Source: DATEKX01 sp963726785 (GTDB taxonomy: Bacteria > Acidobacteriota > Blastocatellia > UBA7656). From it: DNA of 64,000 nt. This document shows positions 54,488-63,424 of the stretch, in pieces. Position 1 is the first letter of the stretch; each line of letters starts with the position of its first letter. The translations under genes were made by a program, and so were the position numbers. The notes below the pieces were generated by a model. The model searched no databases, was not told the DNA's origin, and saw nothing but the letters and a program-made list of their open reading frames with translations. The stretch covers positions 682,001 to 746,000 of the forward strand of contig CAVSDJ010000007.1 of the NCBI GenBank assembly GCA_963726785.1, written 5' to 3'.

Positions 54488-54522
54488 ACAATTATTTTGA
54501 TTCTTCGACGAAAGAGAGTGTT

Positions 54523-55986
54523 ATGAAAATCAAGCTTTCGGCGCTAATGTTCTGCATTGCATTCATAGCTTCGGCCTCTGCCGAGACCAGTCAACTCCCT
54601 GCGATCAGTTGGAATGATTCGACGCGCGATGTTTACATCAACAACGAACTGGACCGCAACGCGCAGGTTATGACTGCGGACGGCCCCTCTCGGCTCGCGT
54701 TGATTTCACCGAAGCTCGAACGCGCGCTCATACTCGACGTGTCCGAACACACGGTCAGCGTTGTTTCAAAAGATGCTTTTCATATCGCAGCGGATCACAA
54801 TTCGGCCTCTTCGAATGCAGGCGTCGCTGTGGAAACGGTCGGCAAGTTCACGCGCGTTGACGGCCCCATTTATTTCTTTGCCGTAGACGGGAAGCCGATC
54901 CTGATTCGCGCTCATCCGGGGATCACGGGCGAGATGACTGCGGACAAATTGTGGGAGGCCGTGCCCGTGTGGCGCTCCGTGATGGAATGCTATCAGCCCG
55001 ATGCGGGCGCGGTTGCGACGATCAAAGCAAATACGGCGGAGACAAAAGTTACTTTGCTCTATGGGACGTGGTGCCCCGACAGCAAGAACTATGTGCCGCG
55101 ATTGATCAAAGCGCTGAAGCTGGCCGGAAACGATAAAATTCAAGTGAAGCTAGTCGGGATAGACAATCAATTCCACGAGCCTGTGGATGCAGTGCAGCCT
55201 CGCCAGATAACAAACGTGCCGACTGTGATCGTTGAGCGCGGCGGGCGCGAGATTGGCCGCATAGTCGAAACGCCAGCGGCGGGAACTATGGAAGAAGATC
55301 TGGCGTCCATCTTGAGCGGCAAGCCTATCGTTCACAATGGCCGTTGGGATCGCGGGCCGAAGATTGCCAGCGGCGTCTATTCATATCGCGACGCGACAGG
55401 CCGCGAGCACGGGACTGAAAGCTGGGAATTGTTCAGCACGTCGGAAGGCGGCTATCTCGTCCACAGCCGAGTGGTCGCAGGCGATGTGACAACAGATGTC
55501 TTTCATCGCGTGGACGCAGCACGACGGCCCACGTTTGTCGAAGTGACGAAGCAGCGCGGCGACGAAAGAACACGCACACGCTACAACCTCGACCGCCACA
55601 CGCTGACGGCCCGCATGCGCGGAAGCGTATCGGGAGTAATATCGCAAACGATTGAAGTGCCCGACGGGTTTTGTTTGTCATCGCCGAGTTTGGCGGCTGA
55701 GGGTTTGCAACGGGGCGGTGGCGATCAAAAATCATTGATGGTCTACTTTGCTCCGGCTGATTTTGACGAGGCGTTAGGCACGCTTGCGGCTTCGAGCTAT
55801 GAAAGCAAAGGCGAAGAAACAGTGCGCGTGCCTGCCGGAGAATTCCGCGCGCGACACGTCAATATCAAAACCGATAAAGGGACGAGCGAGTCATGGTTTC
55901 ACTTGCAGCTTCCAATTCCCGTGCAAGTGAAGGCAGGCGCGATGCAGTACGTTCTAACTTCGCTTGAATCGTCGCGCGGCAAATGA
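54523..55986 (+). CDS. Secreted thioredoxin-fold protein with CxxS active site and C-terminal unknown domain
   Basis: A protein of 487 residues with a signal peptide (ALMFCIAFIASASA). The middle has a thioredoxin fold: VTLLYGTWCPDSKNYVPRL, with CPDS at 184-187 and ITNVPTVIV cis-Pro loop. The C-terminal half (about 270-487) is a beta-rich domain of unknown function (GVYSYRDATGREHGTESWEL, VRVPAGEFRARHV). With a single active-site Cys it should work as a monothiol isomerase/trap rather than a dithiol oxidoreductase. It starts at ATG 54523 with AAAGAGAG upstream. Confidence 0.78.
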   Translation: MKIKLSALMFCIAFIASASAETSQLPAISWNDSTRDVYINNELDRNAQVMTADGPSRLALISPKLERALILDVSEHTVSVVSKDAFHIAADHNSASSNAGVAVETVGKFTRVDGPIYFFAVDGKPILIRAHPGITGEMTADKLWEAVPVWRSVMECYQPDAGAVATIKANTAETKVTLLYGTWCPDSKNYVPRLIKALKLAGNDKIQVKLVGIDNQFHEPVDAVQPRQITNVPTVIVERGGREIGRIVETPAAGTMEEDLASILSGKPIVHNGRWDRGPKIASGVYSYRDATGREHGTESWELFSTSEGGYLVHSRVVAGDVTTDVFHRVDAARRPTFVEVTKQRGDERTRTRYNLDRHTLTARMRGSVSGVISQTIEVPDGFCLSSPSLAAEGLQRGGGDQKSLMVYFAPADFDEALGTLAASSYESKGEETVRVPAGEFRARHVNIKTDKGTSESWFHLQLPIPVQVKAGAMQYVLTSLESSRGK

Positions 55987-56065
55987 TTAGCCGCGAATTG
56001 CACGAATGGTTACGAATTATCACGAATATATTCATTCGCGTTTATTCGTATAAATTCGTGGCTAA
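55987..56065. repeat. Imperfect inverted repeat of degenerate TTCGTG/CACGAA units
   Basis: TTAGCCGCGAATT (55987-55999) pairs with AATTCGTGGCTAA (56053-56065) with a single mismatch. The interior holds further CACGAAT/ATTCGTG-type words. It overlaps the last codons after the thioredoxin gene. It resembles common dispersed repeats but I cannot name a family. Confidence 0.55.
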
Positions 56066-56068
56066 CTA

Positions 56069-56665
56069 TTACAGTTCCTGTTTTCGCCTTCGCGATAATT
56101 TAAGCGCGGCGTCCCAGCGCCTTCGCCAGAAGCCGCGACGTCCGGCCCTCCACCGTTTGAATGCCGCGCGCATTCGCAGATTCTGTTTATGCGCAACCTT
56201 GTAAATGGCTGTGGATTTTATTGCTCCGTAGAGTCGAGTCTTGAAAGCCGTGAATCGTTCATACAGCCAGGCAAACCATCCGATGCGCAATAGCTTTGGA
56301 CGGGTCAAGTTGAATATGCGCGCGACTAAGGCTGTGCCTGCGATCTTAGCCGCGATGACTATGATCAACCCCAGCGTTGGTCGCCCGTGAGAGATGAAGT
56401 AAAGAGCGGCGAGTTTCACTGGAACGAGCAACAGCGACGGAGCGCCGAAAAAGCAAAGCGCCCAATAAGGCGGGAGCCTGACGATTAAAGATTCAATCTG
56501 ATGAAATACCGGCAAGCGCCCGATGGCGGCGGCAAGGCGCGCCAGATCATCCCACAACCAGTCTTCAAGCAGCAGGAAGATTGCCGCCAGAAAGACAAAG
56601 GGCGCGGCCAGTAATCTTTTCAAAAACTTTGCTACAGAAGCTCCGTTCTTATTTTGCTCAGTCAT
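56069..56665 (-). CDS. Membrane protein of unknown function
   Basis: A protein of 198 residues with about three or four membrane segments (FVFLAAIFLLLEDWLWDDL, WALCFFGAPSLLLVPVKLAA, LGLIIVIAAKIAGTALVARI) and a long, strongly basic C-terminus (FKRWRAGRRGFWRRRWDAA). The LEDWLWDDL and FNLTRPKLLRIGWF motifs recur in hypothetical proteins of many bacteria. The tail may bind nucleic acid or acidic lipids; function unknown. Confidence 0.7.
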   Translation of the reverse strand: MTEQNKNGASVAKFLKRLLAAPFVFLAAIFLLLEDWLWDDLARLAAAIGRLPVFHQIESLIVRLPPYWALCFFGAPSLLLVPVKLAALYFISHGRPTLGLIIVIAAKIAGTALVARIFNLTRPKLLRIGWFAWLYERFTAFKTRLYGAIKSTAIYKVAHKQNLRMRAAFKRWRAGRRGFWRRRWDAALKLSRRRKQEL

Positions 56666-56696
56666 CGTTCGCTTTCAGACGCCGCGCGCCGCCTGT

Positions 56697-57833
56697 TTAT
56701 GACAAGAACTTCTCGTAGTGCTCGATTACCACATCTCTGGCTGCGACTGCTCGTCCAACTTCTTGAAGCTCCGGGATATGCTCTACCGAATCGAGCGCCT
56801 GAACATCCTCCGGTACGATATGCGTCAAGCCCAATTCATCCAATCCCGCGCGCGACAGTTCCGCGTTATACCGCATGTAGGTGAACAGTTTCGATTGCGT
56901 AGGGCCTTTCTTATCAATCAAGTTGCCTACTTCTCTGTCAATCATATCCCCGGTCAGGCATTTGCCGAAGACGCGACATAATAAATCCTGCTCGTTCTGT
57001 GCGGCGAACATTAATGCCGAAGGAATAGAACTGGCGTTATAGATCAAGTTCATTTCATTGGGCTGCAATAAAGCGTTAGCCTTAGGGTTCAGCCCTGTTC
57101 CGATTGACACGAGCAGCATTTGATCTTCGCCCGTCGGCCAGTTCAGGTTGTAAGGCTCGACGGTCGCCATAAGAAATAATTGAAAGGCGGGGTTGTTATA
57201 CATCGTGACGCCGCCATCTACGAAGATGAAATCCGAATCCCCAACCTTAACAACCTCTGGCGGAAAATAGACCGGCGCGGCTGTGCTGGCGCGAACAAGC
57301 TGCCATAAAGGCAGGTTTAAATTGCAATCGAAGCGATTACAATCATTATACTTGGCCGCAGGATTGTTGGAGACGGGCCACGGCGAATCCGTAGTGGCGT
57401 TGCGCATGACGAGCAGCAGCAATGTCTTTAGCTTGTCAGTGCCGAGAGTAGCTGCAGGCTCGCCCGTCTTTTCCGCGATCACGGTTTGAAGCTGTTGGGC
57501 GAGATTTTTGTCCTCAAATTTATTGCGATAAAATCGAGCAAGCAATCTCGCTTTGCTGAACATGGCCGGGCCGCTCTTGATGTAAAAATCTCGAATTTCG
57601 TCAACTCGCATCCCCAGCGAAAGACACGTTGCGATGATCGCGCCCGTGCTCGTGCCCGCGACGTAATCGAAGTAGTCCGACAGCACAAAGCTGTCGTCGC
57701 GCGACAGAGCCTTTTGAAGCTCGTTTTCTATTTTGGCTAATATTTCCAGCGTCATTATTCCGCGAATGCCGCCGCCGTCAAGCGCAAGAAGCTTTCGCTG
57801 CCCTGTCTTTTTGAGTTTGTCTTGAACAGACAT
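56697..57833 (-). CDS. Patatin-like phospholipase
   Basis: A protein of 378 residues of the patatin/CapV class. It has the oxyanion motif DGGGIRG (19-25), the nucleophile GTSTG (60-64, Ser62) and the catalytic Asp in FVDGG (D206). Such enzymes cleave membrane phospholipids or acyl esters; in CBASS-type defence they are effectors that kill the cell. AAAGGAGAATAGAA directly before ATG 57833. It lies 19 bp downstream of the SLOG-like gene and is almost certainly co-transcribed with it. No cyclase (CD-NTase) is nearby, so this is not a standard CBASS unit. Confidence 0.9.
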   Translation of the reverse strand: MSVQDKLKKTGQRKLLALDGGGIRGIMTLEILAKIENELQKALSRDDSFVLSDYFDYVAGTSTGAIIATCLSLGMRVDEIRDFYIKSGPAMFSKARLLARFYRNKFEDKNLAQQLQTVIAEKTGEPAATLGTDKLKTLLLLVMRNATTDSPWPVSNNPAAKYNDCNRFDCNLNLPLWQLVRASTAAPVYFPPEVVKVGDSDFIFVDGGVTMYNNPAFQLFLMATVEPYNLNWPTGEDQMLLVSIGTGLNPKANALLQPNEMNLIYNASSIPSALMFAAQNEQDLLCRVFGKCLTGDMIDREVGNLIDKKGPTQSKLFTYMRYNAELSRAGLDELGLTHIVPEDVQALDSVEHIPELQEVGRAVAARDVVIEHYEKFLS

Positions 57834-57852
57834 TTCTATTCTCCTTTTGCGG

Positions 57853-58434
57853 TTAAAGTTTTGTAGGATTGATAACGCTGACTTCTCCGCCCAATTCTTC
57901 TATCTCTTTGGCGAAGTGTGAAGTGCCGCCGGGGCCGTCGCCCGCTGACTTCTCGTCCCAGACCAGCACGGCATAGAGCTTTGCTGAACCGGATTCTTTG
58001 CGGGCCGTATCTATCATCCAGAGATTATTGCTTTCAAATGGCGACAAGCCTTCGGCAACGGGTTTGCCGCGTTCGTGTTGAAACCAGGTCTCGACGTTCG
58101 CGTTATTTCGCAATGCGAAATAACGCGCTTCCCAGTTGCCGCTATTTAATCTCACGGATTGATCGAGGAACTCTTGCTCAGGAAGCGCTACGAGCAATCG
58201 GACGTGAGCGCCTCGCTCAAGGCAGCATTCGGCAAACAGTATGTCTGCGCCGCGCGCGCCGCCCGATATACCCAAGTCTTTTTCGCCTATCTGCCAATCC
58301 GCTAGAGCTTGAGCTATGGCCTTGCACACTACTGTCTCTTTTTCGGGAGGGAAACGTGGTTTAGGGCGATCCGGTTTATCAATCATATGGCCGCTCGCCG
58401 CCACGACTTTCTCAAACTCAGATTTCGGTTGCAT
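57853..58434 (-). CDS. SLOG-like (DprA/LOG-type Rossmann) nucleotide-binding protein
   Basis: A protein of 193 residues. The start at ATG 58434 is fixed by GGAGGT 9 nt upstream; a longer frame to 58479 lacks it. It shows a SLOG-type nucleotide-binding core: LGISGGARGADILFAECCLE (GGARGAD at 58-64) and VRLLVALPEQEFLDQSVRL. A second motif, YAVLVWDEKSAGDGPGGTSH (from about 154), closes the Rossmann fold. SLOG domains are proposed to bind nucleotide-derived messengers in conflict systems. It is the first gene of a two-gene operon with the patatin phospholipase. Whether it senses or makes the activating nucleotide is unknown. Confidence 0.75.
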   Translation of the reverse strand: MQPKSEFEKVVAASGHMIDKPDRPKPRFPPEKETVVCKAIAQALADWQIGEKDLGISGGARGADILFAECCLERGAHVRLLVALPEQEFLDQSVRLNSGNWEARYFALRNNANVETWFQHERGKPVAEGLSPFESNNLWMIDTARKESGSAKLYAVLVWDEKSAGDGPGGTSHFAKEIEELGGEVSVINPTKL

Positions 58435-58628
58435 AATTTCAATACCTCCAGCCGTATTCATACTTGAATGACTGCTCAATTACAAGAAAGTTGCCGCAAC
58501 CTGTTGATTCGCGTTCGGCCCTCAGCTTGACATACATCGTCTCAACACGGATGCTATTTATTTGGCTTGAAGCGTTGGTTCTCGCCAATGCGCATCATGA
58601 GTTCACAATCGAAATGAGGAACTGTTGA

Positions 58629-61403
58629 ATGGCGAACAAGTACGTCTACATTTTTGCGAACGGAGAAGCGGACGGTGACGGCGACATGAAAGACCTGCTC
58701 GGCGGCAAAGGCGCGGGGCTGGCTGAGATGACTAACACGGGGCTGCCTGTGCCTCCCGGTTTCACGATCACAACCCAGGCTTGCAATGAATATTACGCAG
58801 CGGGCCAGCAATTCCCAAACGGAATGTGGGAGCAGACGCTCGCGGCCATGATAGAAGTCGAGCGCGCATCGGGAAAGAAATTCGGCGACCCCGAGAACCC
58901 GCTGCTCGTCAGCGTGCGCTCAGGCTCGAAATTTTCCATGCCTGGGATGATGGACACTGTGTTGAATCTCGGACTCAACGAAGAGACGCTCAAGGGATTG
59001 GCCGCGCTCACCTCGAACGAGCGATTTGCTTATGACGCATACCGCCGCTTCATTCAGATGTTCGGCAAGATAGTGCTCGGCATTGAAGGCGGCATCTTCG
59101 ATCAGGCATTCGACGCGGCAAAGCGCAAAGCCCGCGCCGAACTCGACACGGACCTCAGCGCGAAAGACCTCAAGCAGATATGCAAAGAATTCAAGAAGAT
59201 TGTCCGCCAGCAAACAGGCAAGAATTTTCCCACAGACCCTTATCGCCAGCTTGAAGAAGCGGTGCGCGCAGTCTTCCGCTCGTGGAACGGCGAGCGCGCA
59301 CGAGATTACCGTCAGATCGAAAAGATTCCCGACGACCTCGGCACAGCGGTCAACGTAGTCACGATGGTCTTTGGCAATATGGGCAACGACAGCGGGACAG
59401 GCGTGGCCTTCACACGCAATCCCAAGTCGGGCGTGAAAGAGTTGTTCGGCGATTATCTGACGAACGCGCAGGGCGAAGACGTGGTCGCGGGCATTCGCAC
59501 GCCAAAGCACATCAACCAGTTGAAAGATGACATGCCCAAAGTCTACGACGAATTCGTCGCAGTGGCGCAGAAACTCGAACGCCACTACCGCGATATGCAA
59601 GACCTCGAATTCACAATCGAGCGCGGTAAGCTCTGGATGCTTCAGACGCGCAACGGCAAGCGCACAGGCCCGGCTGCCGTGAAGATCGCGGTTGATATGG
59701 CGCGCGAAGGATTGATTGACGAAAAGACTGCCGTGAAGCGCGTGCCCGCTGGCGATCTGGATCAACTGCTTCACAAGATGATTGACCCGAAGGCAAAGCT
59801 CAACGTGCTGGCTCAGGGAATTGACGCAAGCCCCGGCGCAGCGACAGGTCGCGTCGTGTTCACGCCGCAAGAGGCGGAAGGCTGGGCTGCCGAAGGTCAT
59901 CCGGTGATACTTGTTCGCCGCGAGACTTCGCCCGAAGACGTGCGCGGCATGAAAGCTGCGCAAGCTATTTTGACTTCAACAGGAGGCCCGACATCTCACG
60001 CGGCAGTCGTAGCGCGAGGTTGGGGCAAGCCGTGCGTTGTCGGCGCGGGCGAGATTTCGATCAACTATGCAAAGAATGAATTCTCGGTCAACGGCACGCG
60101 GGTTCGTCGCGGCGACTGGGTCACGGTTGACGGCACGACCGGTCACGTGATTCAAGGAGAGGCTCCGCTGGTTGATCCTGAACTCGGCGATGATTTCTAT
60201 CAGTTGATGGAGTGGGCGGACAAGTATCGCCGCTTGAATGTGCGGGCAAATTCCGATACGCCTGAAGATTCAAAGATCGCGCGCGAATTCGGCGCTGAAG
60301 GCATTGGCCTTTGCCGAACCGAACACATGTTTTTCGAGGGCGACCGTATTGATTATGTCAGGCAGATGATTCTAGGGTCGATAGATTACAAACGGCTTGA
60401 GGGCGAGATTGCGGATGTTGAAAAAGAGGTCCTTCGCACCACCGCGCCAAAGAAACGCCAGGAGCTTGCGCGCCGTCGCAGAGAATTGAAGGAGCAGATC
60501 GAAGAACCTAAGCGGATGTACAAAGGCGGACTCGATCAACTGCTCAAGCTTCAGCGCAAGGACTTCGAGGGAATCTTCAAAGCGATGGACGGGTTGCCCG
60601 TAACTATTCGCACGCTCGACCCGCCGCTGCATGAATTCCTGCCACACGATGAAGAAGGCACGCGCAAGCTGGCTCGCAAATTAAAAGTGAAGCCGCAGCA
60701 CCTGTTGGCGCGCGTCGCGTCGCTTCACGAAGCGAACCCGATGCTTGGGCATCGCGGCTGCCGGTTGGGAGTCGTCTTTCCTGAGATAACCGAGATGCAG
60801 GCGCGGGCTATATTCGAGGCCGCCGCTCGCGTGCAGAAGAAGGGCGTGAAAGTGCTGCCCGAGATCATGATTCCGCTCGTAAGCGACGTGAATGAACTGA
60901 AGTTGCAGGCAGAAGTCGTGCGTAGGATTGCCACAGAAGTGATGGAAGAGACAGGGCAGAAGATCAAGTATCTGGTCGGCACGATGATCGAGCTTCCGCG
61001 CGCGGCGTTGACGGCGGATAAGATAGCCGAGGTCGCAGAGTTCTTCTCGTTTGGGACGAACGACCTGACGCAGACGACCTACGGAATATCGCGTGATGAT
61101 TCGGGCAAGTTCCTGCCGTTTTATGTTGATAATCGCATCTTTGCAAACGACCCGTTCCAGGTGTTGGATCAGGAAGGCGTAGGCCAGCTTGTGAAGATGG
61201 GCACAGAGCGCGGGCGAGCGATTCGCGAGGATTTGAAAGTAGGCATCTGCGGCGAGCACGGCGGCGAGCCTTCGTCGGTTGTGTTCTGCCATCGCGTAGG
61301 ATTGAGTTACGTGAGTTGCTCACCCTTCCGCGTACCGATTGCGCGGTTGGCAGCAGCACAGGCCGCGTTAGGAAGCGAGCAATCAGTCTCGCGCACTGCA
61401 TAA
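58629..61403 (+). CDS. ppdK: Pyruvate, phosphate dikinase
   Basis: PpdK interconverts pyruvate, ATP and phosphate with phosphoenolpyruvate, AMP and PPi. The protein is 924 residues, a little longer than the usual 875-880. It has the N-terminal ATP-grasp start (LLGGKGAGLAEMTNTGLPVP), the catalytic His motif GGPTSHAAVVARGWGKPCVVG around H457, and the C-terminal PEP domain (MIPLVSDVNELK, MIELPRAALTADKIAE, SFGTNDLTQTTYG). The extra length is a charged insertion near 600-640 (EKEVLRTTAPKKRQELARRR). A strong terminator follows the stop. Start at ATG 58629 follows GAGGAACTGTTGA. Confidence 0.95.
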   Translation: MANKYVYIFANGEADGDGDMKDLLGGKGAGLAEMTNTGLPVPPGFTITTQACNEYYAAGQQFPNGMWEQTLAAMIEVERASGKKFGDPENPLLVSVRSGSKFSMPGMMDTVLNLGLNEETLKGLAALTSNERFAYDAYRRFIQMFGKIVLGIEGGIFDQAFDAAKRKARAELDTDLSAKDLKQICKEFKKIVRQQTGKNFPTDPYRQLEEAVRAVFRSWNGERARDYRQIEKIPDDLGTAVNVVTMVFGNMGNDSGTGVAFTRNPKSGVKELFGDYLTNAQGEDVVAGIRTPKHINQLKDDMPKVYDEFVAVAQKLERHYRDMQDLEFTIERGKLWMLQTRNGKRTGPAAVKIAVDMAREGLIDEKTAVKRVPAGDLDQLLHKMIDPKAKLNVLAQGIDASPGAATGRVVFTPQEAEGWAAEGHPVILVRRETSPEDVRGMKAAQAILTSTGGPTSHAAVVARGWGKPCVVGAGEISINYAKNEFSVNGTRVRRGDWVTVDGTTGHVIQGEAPLVDPELGDDFYQLMEWADKYRRLNVRANSDTPEDSKIAREFGAEGIGLCRTEHMFFEGDRIDYVRQMILGSIDYKRLEGEIADVEKEVLRTTAPKKRQELARRRRELKEQIEEPKRMYKGGLDQLLKLQRKDFEGIFKAMDGLPVTIRTLDPPLHEFLPHDEEGTRKLARKLKVKPQHLLARVASLHEANPMLGHRGCRLGVVFPEITEMQARAIFEAAARVQKKGVKVLPEIMIPLVSDVNELKLQAEVVRRIATEVMEETGQKIKYLVGTMIELPRAALTADKIAEVAEFFSFGTNDLTQTTYGISRDDSGKFLPFYVDNRIFANDPFQVLDQEGVGQLVKMGTERGRAIREDLKVGICGEHGGEPSSVVFCHRVGLSYVSCSPFRVPIARLAAAQAALGSEQSVSRTA

Positions 61404-61440
61404 GATCGAGCGCAAGAACCATCAGCAAAATGTTAATAAA

Positions 61441-61469
61441 GGGTGGCTCCCGGGAGCCGCCTTTTTTAT
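61441..61469 (+). terminator. Intrinsic terminator after ppdK
   Basis: GGTGGCTC (61442-61449) pairs with GAGCCGCC (61454-61461, one G-U pair), followed by six T's. 38 bp beyond the ppdK stop. Confidence 0.88.
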
Positions 61470-61588
61470 TGGAATCCGGCCATCATTGATAGTTTAACTA
61501 CTTAGCGCGAGGGTTGTATTACTGGACACACCTGACTCGACTTAGAGGTTTTCAATCGGCTCAATCAGGAATGCGCTGAAATAAAACC

Positions 61589-63367
61589 ATGTCTGAAGAA
61601 ACGCGGCCCTCATTACCAGAAGATTGCGCCTGTGCCGAATCAATGCGCCCCGCGTGTCACGGGCCGCTGGATTATGAAAATGCTGAAGGCAAAAAATATT
61701 GTGTGCTTCATTTTTTGGGAGAGAAGAGTAATGATTTCAAGAAAGCGCTTCAGAGTAAGCTTAAATCCAAAAACTTCAACTTCTGCGGCGCGATATTTCC
61801 TGACGAGGTAGACTTTTCTTCTCTCAACTTCAATACAAAAGCAGACTTCTCAAAAGCTACGTTCGTGAAAAACGTGTATTTCAGTTCTGCCACTTTCAAG
61901 AATGTAAACTTTCACAAGACCATATTCGGCGGAGAGGCGTACTTTGATAACACCACGTTCGACGGTCTGGCAATCTTTGTCAATGCTGAATTTCATGCAA
62001 AAGCAAGCTTTAAAAGAACCTACTTCAAATCCAGTAAGCGGGTGTTCTTCTTTGAAGCTGTTTTCATTAAGGAATCCGTTTTCCGTGACACCCGCTTTGG
62101 CTCGCCAGCAAATTCAAACCCTGCCAAGTTCGAGAAAGCACCTCCTGTTAAATCCAAATTTTTTAAGAAAGTAGAATTTATCACTCCCGGCTTTGACAAG
62201 AATGCGGAAGCGAATTTCCGCAATGCCATATTCGAAAAAGAAGCTGGTTTTAGAAAGGCCAAGTTCAAGGGAAAAGCGGACTTCAGTTCTTCTATTTTCA
62301 CGGAAGCCGATTTTCGCGATGCTACCTTCAAAGAAGCTGATTTTAGCCATACCAGATTTATTACTGAAGCCAGCTTCAGCTATACCACGTTCGAAGCAAA
62401 AGCGGACTTCAGTTCTTCTGCTTTCAACACCCTTGCGTACTTCTTCCAGGTAACTTTTGGCACAGAGGCTAACTTCTCGTATGCGCTGTTCGGAAGTCAC
62501 GTTAAATTTGCGGGAGACGAAAAGGGGCAGAGCTTTGGTTTGAAGGAGGACAAAAACGAGCAGGGGTTTGCTAGAGAGCCATCTTTAGATTTCCAGCACG
62601 CTAGAATAGATAATCCCAATCGCGTCTCTTTCTACGCACTCAAGTTATTTCCTCACTGGTTTGTCAATGTAGATGTACGCAAGCTGGATTTCATTAATGT
62701 GGAATGGGTTGGTGAGATCAGCGAGGAAATAAGCAACCTGACGAAAAAACAGGAAATAAGTACGCCGACGAAAAAAGACATCCTGCCGCCGAACCTGCTG
62801 CTTGCCGTGACGTATCGGCAGATTGCGATTAACGCTGAAGAGAATCATCGCTATGATGAAGCATCTAAGTATCGCTACCGGGCAATGGAGTTGCAGCCAG
62901 AGTGGGGAAAGTACGACATCGAGTTCTTGGATAATTGGAAGAAACGCTTATCAAAACTCTTCAAAGCCTTTTCTGAGCATCGCTTTATCACTTTCTTCAA
63001 ACAAAACTGGTTGTACTGGCTTTACCGGCTGGCTAGTGGTTACGGCGAGCGGGTCTCTCGCGCATTCCTGTTGCTGGTACTCATATGGGTTCTTTTTGCC
63101 TGGGCCTACACTTGGACTGAGTTTATGCAACCGGACCTGAAATTTGCACAGGGTACTGATGAGGCGAGATTACTACAGGATGAAAAGTACCCTTTGCAAG
63201 ACACCAAACGCGCGCTCATCTACAGCCTCGCGGTAATGAGCTTGCAGAAGCCGGAGCCACACCCTCTGACAAATACCGGGCATACGTTAGTCATGCTTGA
63301 AACGATTCTAGGCCCGGTACAAACGGCCCTGCTTCTGCTCGCCATCCGTCGCAAATTCATGCGATGA
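61589..63367 (+). CDS. Pentapeptide-repeat protein with two-helix channel-like C-terminus
   Basis: A protein of 592 residues. The N-terminus has a Cys-containing segment (DCACAESMRPACHG). From about 60 to 320 it is a pentapeptide-repeat beta-helix with F at every fifth position (ADFSKATFVKNVYFSSATF, ADFRDATFKEADFSHTRF). The C-terminal 105 residues contain two membrane helices (AFLLLVLIWVLFAWAYTW from about 491; LVMLETILGPVQTALLLLA from 567) flanking a loop. The arrangement resembles pentapeptide-K+-channel fusions, but the selectivity motif TxGYGD is absent (AVMSLQKPEPHP there). It is more AT-rich than its neighbours, suggesting transfer. Function unknown. Confidence 0.82.
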   Translation: MSEETRPSLPEDCACAESMRPACHGPLDYENAEGKKYCVLHFLGEKSNDFKKALQSKLKSKNFNFCGAIFPDEVDFSSLNFNTKADFSKATFVKNVYFSSATFKNVNFHKTIFGGEAYFDNTTFDGLAIFVNAEFHAKASFKRTYFKSSKRVFFFEAVFIKESVFRDTRFGSPANSNPAKFEKAPPVKSKFFKKVEFITPGFDKNAEANFRNAIFEKEAGFRKAKFKGKADFSSSIFTEADFRDATFKEADFSHTRFITEASFSYTTFEAKADFSSSAFNTLAYFFQVTFGTEANFSYALFGSHVKFAGDEKGQSFGLKEDKNEQGFAREPSLDFQHARIDNPNRVSFYALKLFPHWFVNVDVRKLDFINVEWVGEISEEISNLTKKQEISTPTKKDILPPNLLLAVTYRQIAINAEENHRYDEASKYRYRAMELQPEWGKYDIEFLDNWKKRLSKLFKAFSEHRFITFFKQNWLYWLYRLASGYGERVSRAFLLLVLIWVLFAWAYTWTEFMQPDLKFAQGTDEARLLQDEKYPLQDTKRALIYSLAVMSLQKPEPHPLTNTGHTLVMLETILGPVQTALLLLAIRRKFMR

Positions 63368-63424
63368 TGCGCGCCTTCAGCTATACTCACTTTTCAAATC
63401 AACACCCTCGAAAGGCGATGTGTG

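Noticed and set aside
56697..57833. CBASS operon with CapV-type effector
   Set aside because: The patatin is intact, but no CD-NTase, Cap2/Cap3 or E1/E2-like partner is present; the neighbour is a SLOG-like protein instead.
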